Counted from the stretch's first letter, positions 18,230-27,754 are shown. The stretch is DNA of 64,000 bases from JAJCYL01 sp040222875 (GCA_040222875.1 JAVKCG010000008.1:372001-436000); one strand, 5' to 3'. A program made the numbers and translations. Notes: generated from the letters alone by a model not told the origin.

Positions 18230-19570
18230 ATGGCTAAAGCAAAGAAGGGTTCCAAAATCTTCGTGTTGGATACTTCTGTAATTCTGTATTCACACGATTC
18301 CATCATGAATTTTGAAGAGCATGATGTGGGCATACCAATTACAGTTTTGGAAGAACTTGATAATTTCAAAAAAGGTAATGACATTAAGAATTTTGAAGCC
18401 AGGGAGTTCATCCGGCTAATTGACTCACTTGCCAAAGGCCACATGCTCAGTGAGTGGATACCTTTAAATAATGGTAAACAGCGAGGCAGTTTCAAGGTTA
18501 TAATGAACCCTTCACCGACCATTGATGCTGAGAAGATTTTTGATGATGCCAAACCAGACCATAAAATCCTGAATGCAGCATTGGCCCTGAAAGAGGAGGA
18601 ACGTGATCGAAAAACAATCCTGGTAAGTAAAGACATCAACCTTCGCCTCAAAGCAAAATCCCTCGACCTGGCTGCAGAAGATTATGAAACTGGCAAGATT
18701 CAGAATATCAATTCACTCTACACCGGCAAGACCATCTGTGAGGACGTTTCTTCCGATGTTATCAATGAATTGTATGAAAAAAATGAGGTAATAAGGTCAA
18801 AAGCCTTAAAAAGGAAGAAGACCAAAGCCAACGGTTACTTTATTTTCAAAAGTGAGAAGAACTCCATTCTTGCTTATGAAAACACCACCAACAAAACTGT
18901 TGAGAAGGTTGAGAAAAAGCCCATTTATGGAGTAAAGCCCCGAAATGCTGAACAGACCTTTGCAATACACGCAATTCTTAACCCAGAAGTAAAGCTGGTG
19001 ACCATTAACGGTGTTGCTGGCACTGGCAAGACATTGCTTGCACTTGCCGGGGCTCTGGAGCAACGGAGAAATTTCAAGCAAATATTTCTTGCGAGGCCAA
19101 TTGTGCCACTTAGCAATAAAGACATAGGTTATCTACCTGGCGACATCAAATCCAAGTTGAACCCTTATATGGAACCACTTTGGGACAATCTGAAATTCAT
19201 CCAAAATCAATTCAAGGAAACGGACAAGGATTACCTCCGAATTGCAGATATGGTGAACCAGGAGAAATTGTTGATCCAGCCGTTGGCTTACATCAGAGGT
19301 AGGAGTTTGTCTAACATCTTTTTTATTGTTGATGAGGCCCAGAACTTAACTCCACATGAAGTAAAAACAATCATCACCAGAGCAGGGGAGAACACCAAAA
19401 TCGTATTCACTGGTGATATTTATCAAATCGATACGCCTTACTTAGATTCACAAAGTAACGGCTTGTCTTACTTAATAGATCGGCTTCAAAATCATGAGCT
19501 TTATGCCCATGTTACCCTTGAGAAAGGTGAACGTTCGGAGCTGGCTAATCTGGCAAATGAGATGCTTTAA
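18230..19570 (+). CDS. PIN-PhoH fusion: RNase domain plus PhoH-like ATPase
   Basis: 446 residues. Residues ~9-150 form a PIN domain, beginning FVLDTSVILYS (catalytic D14) with an acidic cluster TVLEELDNFKKG near residues 39-49. Residues ~235-446 form the PhoH ATPase, with Walker A GVAGTGKT at 261-268 and Walker B FIVDEAQ at 365-371 (D368/E369). The domain order is that of PhoH2 proteins, described as RNA-unwinding ribonucleases in other bacteria. No small antitoxin gene precedes it; the upstream ~190 bases contain only a promoter-like site. It is probably single-gene transcribed and acts on RNA in the cytosol. Confidence 0.92.
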   Translation: MAKAKKGSKIFVLDTSVILYSHDSIMNFEEHDVGIPITVLEELDNFKKGNDIKNFEAREFIRLIDSLAKGHMLSEWIPLNNGKQRGSFKVIMNPSPTIDAEKIFDDAKPDHKILNAALALKEEERDRKTILVSKDINLRLKAKSLDLAAEDYETGKIQNINSLYTGKTICEDVSSDVINELYEKNEVIRSKALKRKKTKANGYFIFKSEKNSILAYENTTNKTVEKVEKKPIYGVKPRNAEQTFAIHAILNPEVKLVTINGVAGTGKTLLALAGALEQRRNFKQIFLARPIVPLSNKDIGYLPGDIKSKLNPYMEPLWDNLKFIQNQFKETDKDYLRIADMVNQEKLLIQPLAYIRGRSLSNIFFIVDEAQNLTPHEVKTIITRAGENTKIVFTGDIYQIDTPYLDSQSNGLSYLIDRLQNHELYAHVTLEKGERSELANLANEML

Positions 19571-19596
19571 ATTTCGGGCTGTCTAAGCGAAAAGAT

Positions 19597-20739
19597 TTAA
19601 ATCGATACAGTTTTCGACCTGGCCTCAAGCACTTCGCTATAAACAGCCTCATACATAGGAACTACTTTATGTACATCAAAATCTTTGGCCCTGGCTAAGG
19701 CTCCAGCTTTAAATTTTGAGAGGTTGTCATCGCTTAAAATATGGAGCGACTTTTTAGCCATATCATCAACGTCACCCACTTTGCAAACAAAGCCTGATTG
19801 CCCATCCTGATTCAACTCCGGAATACCGCCGGCGTTGGATGAAACCACGGGAACCTCACAGGCCATGGCTTCAAGGGCGGCCAATCCAAAACTCTCTTTC
19901 TCAGATGGTAGAAGGAACAGATCTGCTACAGAAAGGACCTCCTCAACAGCTTCCAGCTTACCAAGAAAACGAACGTCGTTACAATGTGGGCTTTCCCTAC
20001 AAAGTGCTTCAATTTTAGTCCTTTCAGGGCCATCGCCAACCAGGAGTAATTTACACTTGACCACATCATTTACCTGGTCGAATATTTTAACAGCGTCCTC
20101 CACCCTCTTCACCTTTCTAAAATTGGAGGTGTGAACAATTAATTTTTCGCCGTCAGGACATATTGCTTTTTTGAAATGGTCCTTACTTAATTTCTGAAAA
20201 CGCTCAAGATCAATGAAGTTGGGAATCACTTTGATGTCCTTCGTCACATCAAAATGGTCGTAGGTATCTTTTTTCAAGTCTTCAGATACTGAGGTCACTG
20301 CATCTGATTGATTGATTGAAAAAGTTACGACCGGTTCGTATGATGGATCCTTACCAACAAGTGTGATGTCAGTACCATGTAGTGTGGTTATTACAGGAAT
20401 GTTGACGCCTTTTGTCTTTAAAATTTCCCTGGCCATAAAAGCTGCTGAGGCATGGGGGATTGCATAATGAACATGGAGTAAATCGAGTTGCTCAAACTGC
20501 ACCACTTCTACCATTTTACTGGCAAGTGCCAGCTCATATGGGGGATATTGAAATAAGGGATAGGTTCTAAAATCAACCTCATGATAAAACAAGTTTTGAT
20601 TAAAGAAATCCAGGCGGGTTGGCTGGGAGTAGGTAATAAAGTGGACTTTGTAATCTTTTTTGGCCAGGGCCTTACCCAATTCAGTGGCAACAACTCCACT
20701 ACCGCCAAAAGTGGGGTAGCATACAATTCCGATTTTCAT
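19597..20739 (-). CDS. bshA: N-acetyl-alpha-D-glucosaminyl L-malate synthase (bacillithiol step 1)
   Basis: 380 residues, the usual length. This GT4-family GT-B enzyme starts with MKIGIVCYPTFGGSGVVATELGKAL, where the Gly-rich loop contacts the donor. LHVHYAIPHASAAF and TLHGTDITLVGKDPSY lie in the first half. The C-terminal UDP site has PSEKESFGLAALEAMACEVPV with the conserved E-x7-E. It joins UDP-GlcNAc and L-malate, the first step of bacillithiol synthesis in the cytosol. It lies just downstream of the GH3/serine hydrolase gene on the same strand (12-base gap), probably in one operon. Genes for the later bacillithiol steps are not in the window. Confidence 0.93.
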   Translation of the reverse strand: MKIGIVCYPTFGGSGVVATELGKALAKKDYKVHFITYSQPTRLDFFNQNLFYHEVDFRTYPLFQYPPYELALASKMVEVVQFEQLDLLHVHYAIPHASAAFMAREILKTKGVNIPVITTLHGTDITLVGKDPSYEPVVTFSINQSDAVTSVSEDLKKDTYDHFDVTKDIKVIPNFIDLERFQKLSKDHFKKAICPDGEKLIVHTSNFRKVKRVEDAVKIFDQVNDVVKCKLLLVGDGPERTKIEALCRESPHCNDVRFLGKLEAVEEVLSVADLFLLPSEKESFGLAALEAMACEVPVVSSNAGGIPELNQDGQSGFVCKVGDVDDMAKKSLHILSDDNLSKFKAGALARAKDFDVHKVVPMYEAVYSEVLEARSKTVSI

Positions 20740-20751
20740 TCAGTTCTGGGT

Positions 20752-23433
20752 TTAAGAGCCTTCCCTGAATTCAGGCATTGACTCATAAATGATGTCATGG
20801 ATTCTACTACGGATGTTATCAGCCATGAGTTTGGTATTTTCTCTATTCGGATAAACCCGATTTGAAAGAAAGATGTAGATCAACTCATATTCAGGATCAA
20901 CCCAAATAGCTGTGCCAGTAAAACCAAGGTGGCCATACGATTGTTCAGAGCTGTATTTCGAGGCGTTTTGGTAGTCAACTGAACGGGATGGTTTGTCCCA
21001 TCCAAGTCCACGGCGGTTTTTATCAAACTGTTTTGCTGAAAACCTATTAACCGAACCTGATCGGAGGTATTCCAGATCACCGTATTTACCATCCTGAAGG
21101 TTCATTTGGAGAAGTTTTGCCAGGTCATTTGCGGTTGAAAACAATCCTGCATGCCCATCAACTCCACCATTTAATGCGGCATTTTCATCATGCACAGTGC
21201 CCCACACTAATCCTTTTCTGAATGTATCATCGAACTCCGTCGGGGCGATATCATTTTGTCCAAACCGCTTTAGTGGCTGATATCCCGTTGTGCTCATTCC
21301 CAGCGGGCTATAAAAATTTTGATCAAGAAACTCATCCATCGGCTGGTTGATCAGCTTTTCGTTGAGTTCTTTCATGATAAGAAAACCAAGGTCGCTGTAT
21401 CTGTAATCAAACCCATTTACTGAATCCCTGAGCGTTCGTAGGTCAGAAGTAATTGTCCAGTTCCATACTGAGTCAGCGATAGCATCATGCCCATAAACAC
21501 CAGGTGCCACATACTGGTTGTAGTCATAATCCTCCTCTGAATGATAGTAAACAGGGTTTAACCGATCGCCGGTCAGCGTTTTTTTATAGAAAGGAAAGTA
21601 AGGCCATAACCCAGCCTGATGGGTCAGAATTTTTCTAATCTGTAAATCTTCTTTGTTTGTGCCAATGAGTTCTTCCAGATAAAAAGAAGCTTTTTGATCA
21701 AGGTCAAGCAATCGATTGCCCTCAAGAAACATTGTTGCCTGTAAAGTTCCAGTCACTTTAGTTACTGAGGCAAGGTCATATATGGTGCGGGGTGTCACTG
21801 CCTGGGTACTATCGTATGTGAAATGGCCATAGCCGCTGTTAATAATCACTTCACCTTTTCTGGCTACCAACACCTGGCATCCAGGAGTGGCTTCTGATGC
21901 TATTGCCGAGTTGATCAAATAATCGATTTTTTCTTTCACCAACGGATCAAAGCCAACCCGTTCCGGTATAGTATAAGCCAATCTTCGTAAATCTTTAGTT
22001 TCAATACCAGCCCCGGCACTAAAATCTTCATTAAGGGTTTTGGTTAATTTTCCTGTTGCTGACCTACCACCGAAAATTATTTGAGGGACAATTTGCTGAT
22101 AATGCAACTCCGGATTGTGGGCAAGAATTAGCGCATCAGTAAACCCAAAGAGCGACAACCATTTTGTGTCACCAAAAACGGACACTGTAATATCAGTTAG
22201 ATGTGATATTTGATTTAGGAAGCCGACCCTATCCAAAACCTCCTGATTGGTAAGATCAACGTAATCTGGGAATGAAAACCTTACTACAATATGATCATAC
22301 CTCAATAACTCATCAAGTAAGGTTGCTCTGTTGGTAATGAAATCAGCCTCCCCGTAATGGCTGAAGTAGGTATAGTTATCCAAATATTCCTGAAATTCTT
22401 CATTGTCGAAAATACCCAGCGAGAGAGATGCAAAGCGCTGATTATCCAAATGCCTGATAGGCAATATATCTTCCTCATTTTGAACAACTACAATCGACTT
22501 TTCCTGAATTTCCCTGATCAATACTTTTTCTTCGATCGGATCCTGATCAAATACTGGGATAACCCGCCTGGCTTCATATTGCCAACCCAGTACCTTCTTC
22601 ACCTTGGCCTCTAGCTCCTTCTTTTTTATGTCTTTTTGTTCGTAGGCCTCGCGGTATTGTTGAATGTATGGGTCTTCGTCCCCATCAATAATCAGAATAT
22701 CCGTTAGCTGGATGGCTTTATCCAGAAAAGGATCTTCAAAATCAGCCAAATGATAAATTAATTGGGCCGATCTTGTAAGTGTCTTTTTCAACTTTTTGAG
22801 GTCTCTTTTGGAGAACTCCGAGAGTCGCTCACCAGTTTTATTTACTACAGAAGATAAGTTCTGCTGAAATGACTTTAAATCAGCATCATTACCAGCCTTA
22901 GACCAGATCATTAATCCATCATTTCGAATTCCATCTATATATCCAGCTTCCAGACTTTCTTGTATAATTTCTTTTTGAGAGAATACCGGCATCTTGTTCA
23001 TCAAAATAAATTCGAACCCAGATGATACCAGCTTTTGTGTTGCCATGGCGGTGGCCCTTCGCACCAAACCCTGATGATTTGTTGATGACAGTATTTGTTT
23101 GTCTACTTTGAGAAAAGTTTGAAAAAGTGGGTTCACTGGCAGGTACCCTTGTATTTCGGGAAGTAATTTTGGTGTTTCCCCCAATGATTGTTCTCTTACA
23201 ATGACCCCTCCGAATGATGAATAATCCTGGTGTTTATTATGGATAACCGGGAATAAGAGCTTCTTGATCTTTTGGTCAAGGGTCAATTTTGAATAAACAC
23301 TGTCAACCCAGAAAGATTTGGGATTGGCTGCTGGCTTTTCGGAGATAGAGAAGGCACTAATGCAAATAGCAAGCATCAGCCCAAATATTAGCCCTACAAC
23401 TTTTTTCTCCATTCGTCCGTTTCGCCTTACCAT
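20752..23433 (-). CDS. Exported GH3-like domain fused to a class C beta-lactamase-type serine hydrolase
   Basis: 893 residues with an N-terminal signal peptide; an alternative ATG is seven codons in. Residues ~40-500 follow the glycoside hydrolase family 3 plan: the opening VDSVYSKLTLDQKIKKLLF, then the second-domain entry IREIQEKSIVVVQNEEDILPI. However, I see neither the KHFPG nor the nucleophile SD motif, so this part looks catalytically degenerate. Residues ~515-880 are a penicillin-binding/beta-lactamase fold with all key elements: S556-V-T-K559, Y679-S-D681 and HLGFTG from H835. A periplasmic wall hydrolase, esterase or amidase is likely. Such fusions occur in Bacteroidota. The gene is followed closely by bshA. 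Confidence 0.85.
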   Translation of the reverse strand: MVRRNGRMEKKVVGLIFGLMLAICISAFSISEKPAANPKSFWVDSVYSKLTLDQKIKKLLFPVIHNKHQDYSSFGGVIVREQSLGETPKLLPEIQGYLPVNPLFQTFLKVDKQILSSTNHQGLVRRATAMATQKLVSSGFEFILMNKMPVFSQKEIIQESLEAGYIDGIRNDGLMIWSKAGNDADLKSFQQNLSSVVNKTGERLSEFSKRDLKKLKKTLTRSAQLIYHLADFEDPFLDKAIQLTDILIIDGDEDPYIQQYREAYEQKDIKKKELEAKVKKVLGWQYEARRVIPVFDQDPIEEKVLIREIQEKSIVVVQNEEDILPIRHLDNQRFASLSLGIFDNEEFQEYLDNYTYFSHYGEADFITNRATLLDELLRYDHIVVRFSFPDYVDLTNQEVLDRVGFLNQISHLTDITVSVFGDTKWLSLFGFTDALILAHNPELHYQQIVPQIIFGGRSATGKLTKTLNEDFSAGAGIETKDLRRLAYTIPERVGFDPLVKEKIDYLINSAIASEATPGCQVLVARKGEVIINSGYGHFTYDSTQAVTPRTIYDLASVTKVTGTLQATMFLEGNRLLDLDQKASFYLEELIGTNKEDLQIRKILTHQAGLWPYFPFYKKTLTGDRLNPVYYHSEEDYDYNQYVAPGVYGHDAIADSVWNWTITSDLRTLRDSVNGFDYRYSDLGFLIMKELNEKLINQPMDEFLDQNFYSPLGMSTTGYQPLKRFGQNDIAPTEFDDTFRKGLVWGTVHDENAALNGGVDGHAGLFSTANDLAKLLQMNLQDGKYGDLEYLRSGSVNRFSAKQFDKNRRGLGWDKPSRSVDYQNASKYSSEQSYGHLGFTGTAIWVDPEYELIYIFLSNRVYPNRENTKLMADNIRSRIHDIIYESMPEFREGS

Positions 23434-23538
23434 AAAGTGAATAATGGCTAAATTTGTTCGATTATAAGCAATTAAAGCCAGTTATCCATGATTTTGAATG
23501 AGTGTGATAACGAGAATTAAATTAAACCAGTCTTCGAT

Positions 23539-23910
23539 TTGAAAAAATTTCCCTCACTTATAAGATTACCCAAAAGCCGGGAGTTCAGCTTTGAACCCAG
23601 GTATTATGACCCTATAAAGGAGGATATTGAGAACAGGATCGCTCAAGCCAAGGCTGAGTTGAAAAACGATCCGACCACTACTTATCGGTCAAATATTTCA
23701 GGCGCTTTCAGGGCCAATCTCAAAACTGGCGAAACCAAAACGACAGCGCCAGCGCTGATTCAACTTATCATTTTCGTCTTATTACTTGGTGGTTTTACAG
23801 CCTGGCTTTTCACTGATTCGTGGTTGCCATATGTCAGGCAATACCTCTATCATATTTTAATTGTCATTTGCTTAATCTATCTGGTCTTCCGATTGAGGAA
23901 ATTTTTCTAA
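23539..23910 (+). CDS. Small membrane protein of unknown function upstream of mutL
   Basis: 123 residues from a TTG start. The first ~75 residues are polar, with the run FSFEPRYYDPIKEDIENRIAQ and SNISGAFRANL. Two hydrophobic segments follow (ALIQLIIFVLLLGGFTAWLF and YLYHILIVICLIYLVFRL), and the protein ends in a short basic tail. It ends 9 bases before mutL on the same strand and is probably co-transcribed with it. I believe the family is conserved in this position in Bacteroidota, but its role is unknown. Confidence 0.72.
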   Translation: MKKFPSLIRLPKSREFSFEPRYYDPIKEDIENRIAQAKAELKNDPTTTYRSNISGAFRANLKTGETKTTAPALIQLIIFVLLLGGFTAWLFTDSWLPYVRQYLYHILIVICLIYLVFRLRKFF

Positions 23911-23919
23911 GCCCTACTG

Positions 23920-25761
23920 ATGGCGTTGGACATTATTCATCTTTTACCTGATTCCATTGCGAACCAGATTGCCGCTGGTGAGGTGGTACAAAGGCCTGCT
24001 TCCGTAGTGAAAGAGCTTCTGGAGAACAGCATTGATGCCGGGGCATTAAAGATTCAGTTGATTGTGAAAGATGCAGGTAAAGCTCTCATTCAGGTTATTG
24101 ATGATGGTAAGGGCATGAGCGGAACGGATGCCAGAATGAGTTTTGAGCGCCACGCCACTTCCAAAATCACATCAGCTGATGATTTGTTTAAGATCAAAAC
24201 CATGGGTTTCAGAGGTGAAGCTTTGCCGTCCATTTCAGCGATTGCACAGGTAGAGTTGAAAACCAAACAAGCTGATACCGAACTTGGAAATTATATATGT
24301 ATCGAAGCAAGTACTATAAAAAAGCAAGAGCCTGTAGCAACCCCCGATGGGACTTCTATTTCTGTCAAAAACCTTTTCTTTAATGTCCCGGCCAGGCGAA
24401 ATTTCCTAAAATCAAACCCCGTAGAGCTGCGTCATATCATTGATGAGTTTCAAAGGGTAGCACTCGCCAATTCAGAGGTAACCCTAACGATGCACCAAAA
24501 TGACCTGGAAGTTTTTAATCTGACAGCAGGTAAGTTAAGCCATCGTGTAGTTGGTTTGTTTGGGAAGAATTATAAAGAGCAACTGATACCTTGCACCGAA
24601 GAAACCGAACTTGTCAAAATCCAGGGCTATGTTGGCAAGCCGGAGTCGGCCAAGAAAACCAGGGGAGAACAATTCTTTTTTGTTAACAACAGGTTTATTA
24701 AAAACAACTATTTAAACCATGCTGTTCAAAACGCATATGAAGGCCTCTTGCCTAAAGACTACACTCCTTTTTATGTCCTATTTATAGATATTGATCCGAA
24801 GCATGTTGATATCAATGTACACCCTACCAAAACAGAAGTGAAATTTGATGATGAGCGTTTGCTTTATGGCATCATCAAGTCGGGGGTGAAGCAGGCACTG
24901 GGTGCACATAATGTTAGCCCATCTATCGATTTCAGTTATGATGTAAATTTTGATTCAGCTGCTGTAGAGTTAAGCCGACAGGAGAGAACCTCGAAAGCAG
25001 ATAGGGAATACGGCCAGTTCAAATCTACAGGTTCACCCCGGGAGCAGTCTAATTTGGAACATTGGTCAAAACTATATGAAGTAGCTCAAAATGAGTCTTC
25101 AGTCGATCAGCAACAATTACAAAAAGAAATCGGGGATGATGCTGGTAGTGTCACAGTTGAAAGTACGATCAATCAATCTGGTGATAGCATCAAAACTGAA
25201 TCCCATCCGCCTTTTCAGATGCACCGCACATATATTGTTAAGCAGGTTAAGTCAGGAATGATGTTGGTGAACCAGCATCTTGCGCATGAAAGGGTGCTTT
25301 ATGAAAAGCACCAACGAAACCTGCAGAACAAAACCGGGTCGTCGCAGCGGTTTTTATTTTCAAGGCAACTTGAATTAAACACCTCTGATCTTTCTATTGT
25401 AAAGGAGTTGGAAGAAGAGATCAAGGCTTTGGGTTTCGATTTTGAGTTTTTTGGCAACAACTCAATCGTGGTGAATGGTATTCCAACAGATGCAATTGGG
25501 CTGGATGAAGAGGTGCTGTTTGAAGGGTTAATTGAGCAGTTTAAAGAAAACCGAAAAGATTTGTCTGTTGATAAAAAGGAAAGCCTCATTAGAGCGTTAT
25601 CAAAGAAGTCTGCAACCAAGCAGGGCCAGAAGCTGTCTGATGAAGAAATGACCGGATTAATTGACCAATTATTTGCATGTGAAAATCCAAATTACAGCCC
25701 ATTAGGCCAACCCACATTTGTTATATTAGACCACTCAAAACTCGAAGGACTTTTTAGATAA
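23920..25761 (+). CDS. mutL: DNA mismatch repair protein MutL
   Basis: 613 residues. The GHKL ATPase N-terminus (1-~330) has E32 and N36 in KELLENSIDAG, DDGKGM and TMGFRGEALPSISA. A variable linker (~345-430) leads to the C-terminal dimerisation domain. MutL couples MutS mismatch recognition to strand removal. In endonuclease-type MutL the metal motif is DQHAxxExxxxE. Here the corresponding residues 451-462 read NQHLAHERVLYE, so the leading Asp is Asn and the Ala is Leu, while both Glu are kept. Nicking activity is therefore uncertain. The stop codon overlaps the start of the first rhomboid gene by one base (TAATG). Confidence 0.95.
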   Translation: MALDIIHLLPDSIANQIAAGEVVQRPASVVKELLENSIDAGALKIQLIVKDAGKALIQVIDDGKGMSGTDARMSFERHATSKITSADDLFKIKTMGFRGEALPSISAIAQVELKTKQADTELGNYICIEASTIKKQEPVATPDGTSISVKNLFFNVPARRNFLKSNPVELRHIIDEFQRVALANSEVTLTMHQNDLEVFNLTAGKLSHRVVGLFGKNYKEQLIPCTEETELVKIQGYVGKPESAKKTRGEQFFFVNNRFIKNNYLNHAVQNAYEGLLPKDYTPFYVLFIDIDPKHVDINVHPTKTEVKFDDERLLYGIIKSGVKQALGAHNVSPSIDFSYDVNFDSAAVELSRQERTSKADREYGQFKSTGSPREQSNLEHWSKLYEVAQNESSVDQQQLQKEIGDDAGSVTVESTINQSGDSIKTESHPPFQMHRTYIVKQVKSGMMLVNQHLAHERVLYEKHQRNLQNKTGSSQRFLFSRQLELNTSDLSIVKELEEEIKALGFDFEFFGNNSIVVNGIPTDAIGLDEEVLFEGLIEQFKENRKDLSVDKKESLIRALSKKSATKQGQKLSDEEMTGLIDQLFACENPNYSPLGQPTFVILDHSKLEGLFR

Positions 25762-26552
25762 TGTTAAGACTCACACCCACGGTCAAGAACCTGCTTATTG
25801 TCAATGTTGTCGTTTTTATTATCCCGCAATTATTCGGATTAAAAGGTATAAACAGGCTACTTGGCCTCTATTATTTTGATTCCAATTATTTCTATCCCTT
25901 CCAGTTTTTCACTTACATGTTTCTACATGGGGGCTTCATGCATATCTTATTTAACATGTTTGGGCTCATATTTTTGGGGCCCTTGCTGGAGCAATTTTGG
26001 GGGTCAACAAGGTTTCTGACTTTTTATCTGGTTACAGGTATAGGTGCTGGATTTATCTACCTGGCAATTAGTTTTTTTCAGATTGGGCCAATGAAAACCG
26101 CCAAAGATGATTTTATGGCAGCCCCAAACCCGGATAGCTTTTACACCTACATAGCGGAATACGATCACTACAATTTTGGGATGAGTAACCGGGTTTATGA
26201 GCAATATTTTGATAACCCAAACAATGCATCCCTTGAAGCACAGGCCAAAGACATTGTAAACCAGATTTACCAGCTAAGGGTGAACATTCCGATGGTTGGT
26301 GCATCAGGTGCCATTTATGGAATTTTGATGGCCTTCGGTTTGTTGTTTCCGAATACAGAACTGATGCTTTTGTTTCCACCGATACCTATTAAAGCCAAAT
26401 ATCTGGTATTGGGCCTGGGTGCAATTGCCATTTATTCTGGCTTTCAAAATGATGCCACTGACAATACTGCACACTTTGCCCATTTGGGTGGTATGATAGT
26501 ATCTTACATCGTTTTAAAAATCTGGCAAAAAGACAATAAGAGGTTCTACTAA
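25761..26552 (+). CDS. Rhomboid family intramembrane serine protease
   Basis: 263 residues with six hydrophobic segments. The catalytic serine is S182 in GASGAIYG, and the His partner is probably H241 in HFAHLGGM. An early HGGFMHILFNMFGL motif (loop 1 and helix 2) is present. An insert of about 60 polar residues (roughly 113-175, DDFMAAPNPDSFYTYIAEYD...) lies before the active-site helix and should be an extramembrane loop. Rhomboids cut transmembrane substrates within the inner membrane. The start overlaps the mutL stop, and the second rhomboid gene follows after 2 bases, so all three are one transcription unit. Confidence 0.9.
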   Translation: MLRLTPTVKNLLIVNVVVFIIPQLFGLKGINRLLGLYYFDSNYFYPFQFFTYMFLHGGFMHILFNMFGLIFLGPLLEQFWGSTRFLTFYLVTGIGAGFIYLAISFFQIGPMKTAKDDFMAAPNPDSFYTYIAEYDHYNFGMSNRVYEQYFDNPNNASLEAQAKDIVNQIYQLRVNIPMVGASGAIYGILMAFGLLFPNTELMLLFPPIPIKAKYLVLGLGAIAIYSGFQNDATDNTAHFAHLGGMIVSYIVLKIWQKDNKRFY

Positions 26553-26554
26553 AG

Positions 26555-27463
26555 ATGACAGGAATACTCGACGATTTTAAGAATGCCTGGGACAAACCTA
26601 ACAATGCGCTGCCACAGCTAATTATCATTAATGTGGCGGTATTTGTGGTGACGGCCATCATTTATGTTGTCGGCACAATTGCAGGGTTTGAGGGAATGGT
26701 TGATGCCATCTTCCATGGAATTTTCTTCATTCCACCGGTTTTTTCAGATTTCCTGATGAAACCCTGGACAATCATGACATACGCTTTTGCTCATGATTTA
26801 AGAGGCATCTTTCATATTCTATTCAACATGTTGATGCTTTATTGGTTCGGCCGATTAATCGTTGACTACCTCGGCAGTGACCGTTTGATTAAGCTATATG
26901 TTTTGGGTGCATTGGCAGGGGCGGCGTTGTATTTGTTACTATTTAATTTGTTACCATTTTATCAGGAGCAGGCCTCCAGAATCTCAGGAATGATTGGTGC
27001 TTCTGCAGCTGTTTACGCAGTTATTGTAGCGGCTGCCACGTTAATGCCGAATCACACTTTTTTTCTGCTCTTCTTCGGCCCTGTCAAAATCAAGTACATA
27101 GCTGCTTTCTCAATTTTCGTTTCATTTCTTGGTTCTGTTGGCAGCAATTCAGGTGGCAATGTAGCCCACCTTGGTGGTGCTTTAATTGGTTACTACTACA
27201 TCGCCACACTCAATAAGGGCGGAGACATAGGTGCATGGATTATCTCCTTTATGAATTGGGTAAAAAGTTTCTTTGTACCACGGTCAAAAATCAAAGTGAC
27301 ATATAGCAGAAAAGAAAAATCAACTTCCAGAAGTTCCTCAAAATCGGCTACGAATGCCTCGCAAGATGAAATCGACGTAATCCTGGATAAGATATCAGAA
27401 TCAGGATACGAAAGTCTCTCTTCAGATGAAAAGCAGAAGCTTTTTAATGCCAGTAAAAAGTAG
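26555..27463 (+). CDS. Second rhomboid family protease with C-terminal cytosolic tail
   Basis: 302 residues. The hydrophobic core (about 25-225) has HILFNMLMLYWFG, the active-site serine S150 in GASAAVYA and NVAHLGGALIGYY. The second Gly of the usual GxSG is Ala here, a known variation whose effect on activity is unclear. A basic linker (about 240-265) leads to a small C-terminal domain (DEIDVILDKISESGYESLSSDEKQKLF), which matches the short helical tail (DUF6576 type) often found on Bacteroidota rhomboids. It is the last gene of the mutL-rhomboid-rhomboid unit. Substrates are unknown. Confidence 0.88.
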   Translation: MTGILDDFKNAWDKPNNALPQLIIINVAVFVVTAIIYVVGTIAGFEGMVDAIFHGIFFIPPVFSDFLMKPWTIMTYAFAHDLRGIFHILFNMLMLYWFGRLIVDYLGSDRLIKLYVLGALAGAALYLLLFNLLPFYQEQASRISGMIGASAAVYAVIVAAATLMPNHTFFLLFFGPVKIKYIAAFSIFVSFLGSVGSNSGGNVAHLGGALIGYYYIATLNKGGDIGAWIISFMNWVKSFFVPRSKIKVTYSRKEKSTSRSSSKSATNASQDEIDVILDKISESGYESLSSDEKQKLFNASKK

Positions 27464-27697
27464 CCATCTGCTTTTCACATTATTTAACATTTGCCCTATA
27501 CCGCTTTAGACAGGGGTATTTCAAGCTATTTCTTGTTGTATAAGTAATATGGCATCATTCAAACTCGTAAAGCCAGGATTTTTTTGAATCCATTAAAACT
27601 TTTTGGTCAGTTATTGCGTTATATGAATGTAACAGAAGTAATAAAAAATAGGATAGAACACATTTTATAAGATAATATTGGTTAGGTTGGTGATTGG

Positions 27698-27732
27698 AGC
27701 AGGTTCTCGGAAACGAGGCCTGCTTTCTTTTT
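27698..27732 (+). terminator. Rho-independent terminator with GAAA tetraloop
   Basis: AGCAGG (27698-27703) pairs with CCTGCT (27719-27724). An inner CTCG/CGAG stem encloses the tetraloop GAAA, with a small asymmetric bulge between the two stems. A run TTTCTTTTT follows directly. It lies 235 bases after the rhomboid stop codon and before the next promoter-like box. Confidence 0.8.
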
Positions 27733-27754
27733 ATAGCTACATTACTAAATAACT

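Noticed and set aside
23539..23910. Calling this small gene a riboflavin synthase-like protein
   Set aside because: The polar start and the two terminal hydrophobic helices show no enzyme motif, so unknown membrane protein is the honest call.
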